From Clostridiales bacterium (lineage in GTDB: Bacteria > Bacillota > Clostridia > Oscillospirales > Oscillospiraceae): a stretch of DNA of 24,625 bases. Below the pieces are notes generated by a model. The model ran no database searches. It was not told the origin of the DNA and saw only the letters and a program-made list of their open reading frames with translations. The translations under genes and the position numbers were made by a program. The DNA lies in NCBI GenBank assembly GCA_029098065.1, contig JAQXNP010000089.1, forward strand, positions 1-24,625, in the 5' to 3' direction. This document shows positions 21,683-24,625 of this stretch, piece by piece. Position 1 is the first letter of the stretch. Every line of letters begins with the position of its first letter.

Positions 21683-24247
21683 ATGGAAATCGTCCTTTCG
21701 TCAGCATCCCATCATGCCATGCTGTTCGCCTATGTAACCCAGGAGGTCATAGGCGCCTTTGGCGCGGACGGACGTGAGACCATCATCCGCGCAGTACGTC
21801 TGTATGGCAGGCAGAGAGGGCAGCGTATGGCCATGCGGGCCCGGATCGACGGGAATCCCATCGACGCGTTCAGCTATAACCTTTACAGTGAGTGGGAATG
21901 CTTCCCCGGCCAGGTGGAGTGTGTTTCCTCTCTGGAAGGAGGCAGCTTCTGCATCCATTACAGCCGCTGCCCCTGGCATACGGAGTGGACGCATCTGGAC
22001 ATGCTGGAATACGGCCGGTGTTACTGCGACTATGTGGACGAGGCCATCATGGAGGGCTTTGGCGTTACCGACGGGGTCCTGGCAGGCAGCCGCGCGGACG
22101 GACACGCCACCTGCGACCTGCGCTTTTCCGGCAAGACCTACACCCGAGAAGCGCTGGAACGCTTTGAGGCCAAGAAACTCCTTCTGGGGGAGCGGGCAAA
22201 AATGCCCTGGGAATATCACGTGGGCCATTTGTATCGGACCCTCCGCGACTGCATAGAGGAACGCTTCGGACGGGAGGGACGCCGGGCGCTGAACCGGGCG
22301 CTGAAAAATTACGGCATCCAATTTGGGGACAACGCCAAAAAGCTGGTGCTGGAGTACGCGGATCTGGACTACACCAAACTGCCGCCCTATTCCCCCTGCC
22401 GTGAGATCAAAAGCCCCCTGGCCCACATCGACCGGCTGGTGGAGACCGACGTGCTGGTGGCGGGCGGATCCAGCGCGGCAGTGGCGGCGGCCGTCGCCGC
22501 CGCAGAGCGCGGGCTGGATGTGACTGTCCTCAGCAAGGGCAAAATCGGCAGCAGCGGGAACCTGCTCATGGCCGGCGGCGGCTTTTCCCTGGACGGATAC
22601 TCCGCCCGGCACGAGCTGGGACTGGAGACGGACGACCCTTCCACCGGGGAGGACATGCTGGACCGGCTGATCAAGGAGGGCTTTTACCTGAACGATCAGG
22701 ATCTGACCGCCCTCTACGCGGAGGAGGGACCTGCCTCCGCCAGACAGCTCCTGGACTGGGCCGACGCGGCCGGACAGGAATATGTGTTTCTGCCGGACGG
22801 CACCTGTACCGCGTCGGGCAAGAGCTTTACCCCGGCTCTGGAGCAGGGGATGCGGGAACATCCGGAGATCCGCCGCATGGAGGACTGCATGATCACGGAG
22901 GTTCTGACCAACAGCCATCAGGTCACCGGCGCGCTGGCACTGGACCTGTCCCGGGGGGAGATTCTGCTGATCCGGGCCAAGGCAGTCATTCTGGCCACCG
23001 GAGGCTATCAGCCCTTCCAGAACAGCAACACGGTCTCGGACATGACCGGCGATGGGCAGGCCATCGCCTGCCGGGCTGGGGCAGAGCTGGTAAACATGGA
23101 ATTCTTTCTGGGCATGCCCACCGCACTGGAGCCTGCGGCAGCCCAAAGCTCCGGCTATCCCTTTGTTTTTGATTTCAATTTCCCCGACCTGCGTTACCGT
23201 TTGCTGGATCGAAATTTTCAGCCCCTGGAACTCCCTCAGGAGGCTGCGAAATGTTTCCGGGACAAGCGGCTGAGCAAGCTGGCCAACTCCTATCTTTTCT
23301 TCCAGGCCCAGGAAAACGGCACGCTGACCGATCGGGGCGGACTCTATCTGGACTATTCGGAAAACGACCGGGAGAAACGCCGGGAGAGCCTGGAGCGGTT
23401 CTATCAGCGCTTCAGCCCCTGGCACCGGCTGGGGTACTATAACCGGGAGCTTCTGTCCGGCATGGAAGACGCCGTTTTAAACGGCCGTCCGCTGGAGGTC
23501 ACTCTGGACTATACATACTCCATGGGCGGCGTGCAGGTGGATACACAGATGCGCACCGCGGTCCAGGGGCTGTTTGCCGCCGGTGAGGTCACCAGCGGCA
23601 CCTTCGGCGCCTGCCGGACCGAGGACAGCATCCTGGAGATGCTGGTCCAGGGCCGCCGGGCTGGCAGCGCCGCCGCCAATTTCTGCGAACGGCGGGATTT
23701 CCGGGAGCTCGATCCACAGCAGCTCAGAAGCTGCCTGGAGCGCCATCTGCACTGCCTGAACAGGCAGGACGGGGTCTCGCCCCTTCTCCTGTTCGAGCAG
23801 ATTCAGCAGATCTGCCGCGCCGGGTTTGGCCTTGTCCGCAGCGAGGAGGGACTCAAAGCCGCGCTGGATGAGCTGGAGCGGCTCCGCCTCCAGCTGGACG
23901 AGCTGTGCTGCACCCACAGCCGGGAACGCATTTACAATCTGGAATGGCTTCGAGCCTTCCAGTGCGAAAACCTTCTGCTGTGCTGCGAGGCCGGTATCCG
24001 CGCGGCTTTGGAACGGCGGGAGAGCCGCGGCTGCCATATGCGTGCCGACTATCCTCAGGTGGATCACGACCATTTCCTGGTCAAATACCTGTTCCGCTGT
24101 CAGGACGGCCGGCTGGCGATGTCCGCCCAAAAGCCGCGGGCCGGCCGGCGGCGTCTCCCAGCGGGAAAGAGTGACTCGATTATCACATACCTGACTGCTT
24201 CAGGTCTGGCCCAGCAGGATGGATCGGAAAAGCGCGGGCCGGATTGA
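21683..24247 (+). CDS. ATC-hydrolase-like domain fused to a fumarate-reductase-like FAD oxidoreductase
   Basis: This 854-residue cytosolic protein joins two domains. Residues about 1-245 match the 247-residue ATC-hydrolase paralog end to end (C96-P97, C115, D119, C144, H179, H182); the usual G-D before the last cysteine is G-H. Residues about 255-800 form a flavoprotein like the FrdA/SdhA group: FAD motif DVLVAGGSSAA (256-266), AVILATGGYQP, MGGVQVD, LFAAGE, GACRTEDSILEM, and the helical C-terminal domain ending RESRGCHMRADYP. No signal peptide, heme or FMN-binding domain is present. The ATG at 21683 follows AAGGGGGG. The last ~40 residues are basic and poorly ordered. It probably reduces or oxidises a product of its own hydrolase domain; the reaction is unknown. 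Confidence 0.85.
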   Translation: MEIVLSSASHHAMLFAYVTQEVIGAFGADGRETIIRAVRLYGRQRGQRMAMRARIDGNPIDAFSYNLYSEWECFPGQVECVSSLEGGSFCIHYSRCPWHTEWTHLDMLEYGRCYCDYVDEAIMEGFGVTDGVLAGSRADGHATCDLRFSGKTYTREALERFEAKKLLLGERAKMPWEYHVGHLYRTLRDCIEERFGREGRRALNRALKNYGIQFGDNAKKLVLEYADLDYTKLPPYSPCREIKSPLAHIDRLVETDVLVAGGSSAAVAAAVAAAERGLDVTVLSKGKIGSSGNLLMAGGGFSLDGYSARHELGLETDDPSTGEDMLDRLIKEGFYLNDQDLTALYAEEGPASARQLLDWADAAGQEYVFLPDGTCTASGKSFTPALEQGMREHPEIRRMEDCMITEVLTNSHQVTGALALDLSRGEILLIRAKAVILATGGYQPFQNSNTVSDMTGDGQAIACRAGAELVNMEFFLGMPTALEPAAAQSSGYPFVFDFNFPDLRYRLLDRNFQPLELPQEAAKCFRDKRLSKLANSYLFFQAQENGTLTDRGGLYLDYSENDREKRRESLERFYQRFSPWHRLGYYNRELLSGMEDAVLNGRPLEVTLDYTYSMGGVQVDTQMRTAVQGLFAAGEVTSGTFGACRTEDSILEMLVQGRRAGSAAANFCERRDFRELDPQQLRSCLERHLHCLNRQDGVSPLLLFEQIQQICRAGFGLVRSEEGLKAALDELERLRLQLDELCCTHSRERIYNLEWLRAFQCENLLLCCEAGIRAALERRESRGCHMRADYPQVDHDHFLVKYLFRCQDGRLAMSAQKPRAGRRRLPAGKSDSIITYLTASGLAQQDGSEKRGPD

Positions 24248-24270
24248 TTTGAATTCCGGCCTTCTGTTTT
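24237..24270 (+). terminator. Possible terminator overlapping the fusion-gene stop codon
   Basis: GGCCGGA (24237-24243) pairs with TCCGGCC (24255-24261), with the stop codon in the loop, followed by TTCTGTTTT. The stem is only 7 bp, so strength is uncertain. Confidence 0.45.
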
Positions 24271-24345
24271 CCGGCACGGCCCCGGGGCAAATCAGCGGAA
24301 TCACGCCTGAGAAATCAGGAGCATTGCAGCCATAGCGGTGAGCTG

Positions 24346-24390
24346 ACCCCGCTTGTCGTACAGTATCTAATACTGCCTGACAAGCGGGGT
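24346..24390. repeat. Long nested hairpin in the gap before obg
   Basis: A perfect 12-bp outer stem (24346-24357 with 24379-24390) and a 6-bp inner stem (24361-24366 with 24370-24375, loop CTA) are separated by a three-base internal mismatch. The only following T-rich sequence is GTTATGTTATG, so it is a poor terminator on the + strand. It may be a processed RNA end or a small repeat element. Nothing else is seen in 24271-24460. Confidence 0.6.
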
Positions 24391-24460
24391 GTTATGTTAT
24401 GCCAGGCAGCGCGGTTCCCAAAATGGCTGTCCGTCCGCGAGAGCGGCTTTCCGGGCGGGC

Positions 24461-24505
24461 AAAAAAAGCGCCCCGGGGCCGATTCACGGCCCCGGGGCGC
24501 TTTTT
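24461..24505 (-). terminator. Terminator of obg (bidirectional-looking)
   Basis: A perfect 13-bp GC stem (24468-24480 with 24488-24500), flanked by A/T runs that extend it to 18 bp, has a seven-base loop. On the - strand it is followed by seven T residues. Its arm touches the last base of the obg stop codon. Five T residues on the + strand may also stop read-through from the catabolic cluster. Confidence 0.85.
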
Positions 24506-24625
24506 CAGTGCTGATATTCGAATTCCAGATTGTAGAGGCAGACGGTGTCTCCATCCTGGATGCCCATCTCTTCCAGACGGGCGAAGTGGCCGGATTCCCG
24601 CAGCTGCCGGTCAAACCAGTTCTTG
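24505..24625 (-). CDS. obg: GTPase Obg, C-terminal end (partial)
   Basis: The last 39 codons of a gene reading leftward are present, ending at stop 24507-24505. The sequence finishes LEEMGIQDGDTVCLYNLEFEYQH, given here only as landmarks: the G-I-Q-D-G-D-T-V turn followed by an F-E-Y ending. This is typical of the C-terminal OCT domain of Obg/CgtA, a conserved ribosome-assembly and stress GTPase. The rest of the gene lies beyond the right edge. It converges on the catabolic cluster, which marks the cluster's right boundary at a conserved housekeeping gene. Confidence 0.85.
   Translation of the reverse strand, partial: KNWFDRQLRESGHFARLEEMGIQDGDTVCLYNLEFEYQH

Noticed and set aside
24315..24614. 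A 99-codon - strand frame at the right edge
   Set aside because: It runs through the obg terminator hairpin and uses a different frame from the recognisable Obg C-terminus.

Overview
This is a GC-rich, densely packed bacterial window. It is most likely from an anaerobic gut Clostridia genome of the Oscillospiraceae type. That rests on gene content (a DUF1836 gene overlapping degV, DUF3783, DUF4358, split ThrE subunits, azlCD, an Obg tail) and on Firmicutes-style AAAGGAGG ribosome binding sites; there is no rRNA or other taxonomic marker. All genes read on the + strand except a partial obg tail at the right edge.

Left part (1-10066) is mostly housekeeping and accessory. An AT-richer orphan gene (212-1078) has its own strong promoter and terminator. 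Next come azlCD (branched-chain amino-acid export), a DUF1836 regulator overlapping degV, prmA, and a calcineurin-like phosphoesterase. A promoter with three 11-bp-phased TGTCA repeats then drives a DUF3783 gene, a two-gene ThrE-type Thr/Ser exporter and a YjjG-like HAD nucleotidase, followed by a membrane-anchored SGNH hydrolase and a DUF4358 lipoprotein. Rho-independent terminators separate several of these units.

Right part (10526-24247) is one co-directional 13.6-kb cluster behind a good promoter. It encodes an Old Yellow Enzyme/4Fe-4S/FAD reductase, a complete HAAT-type ABC importer (lipoprotein receptor, LivH, LivM, LivG, LivF), a 247-aa ATC (2-amino-thiazoline-4-carboxylate) hydrolase-family protein, an M20 amidohydrolase, a CyuA-type L-cysteine desulfidase, a second short ATC-hydrolase-family protein, a MarR regulator, and an 854-aa protein in which a third ATC-hydrolase-family domain is fused to a fumarate-reductase-like flavoprotein.

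Read as a pathway, the cluster imports a small amino-acid-like substrate, opens a thiazoline or related ring, removes a carbamoyl or acyl group, and splits the released cysteine into pyruvate, ammonia and sulfide. The two flavoenzymes would carry out reductive steps on the substrate or an intermediate. The individual family calls are firm. The combined pathway and its substrate are inference. The hydrolase-flavoprotein fusion and the three divergent ATC-hydrolase paralogs in one operon are the most unusual features of the window.
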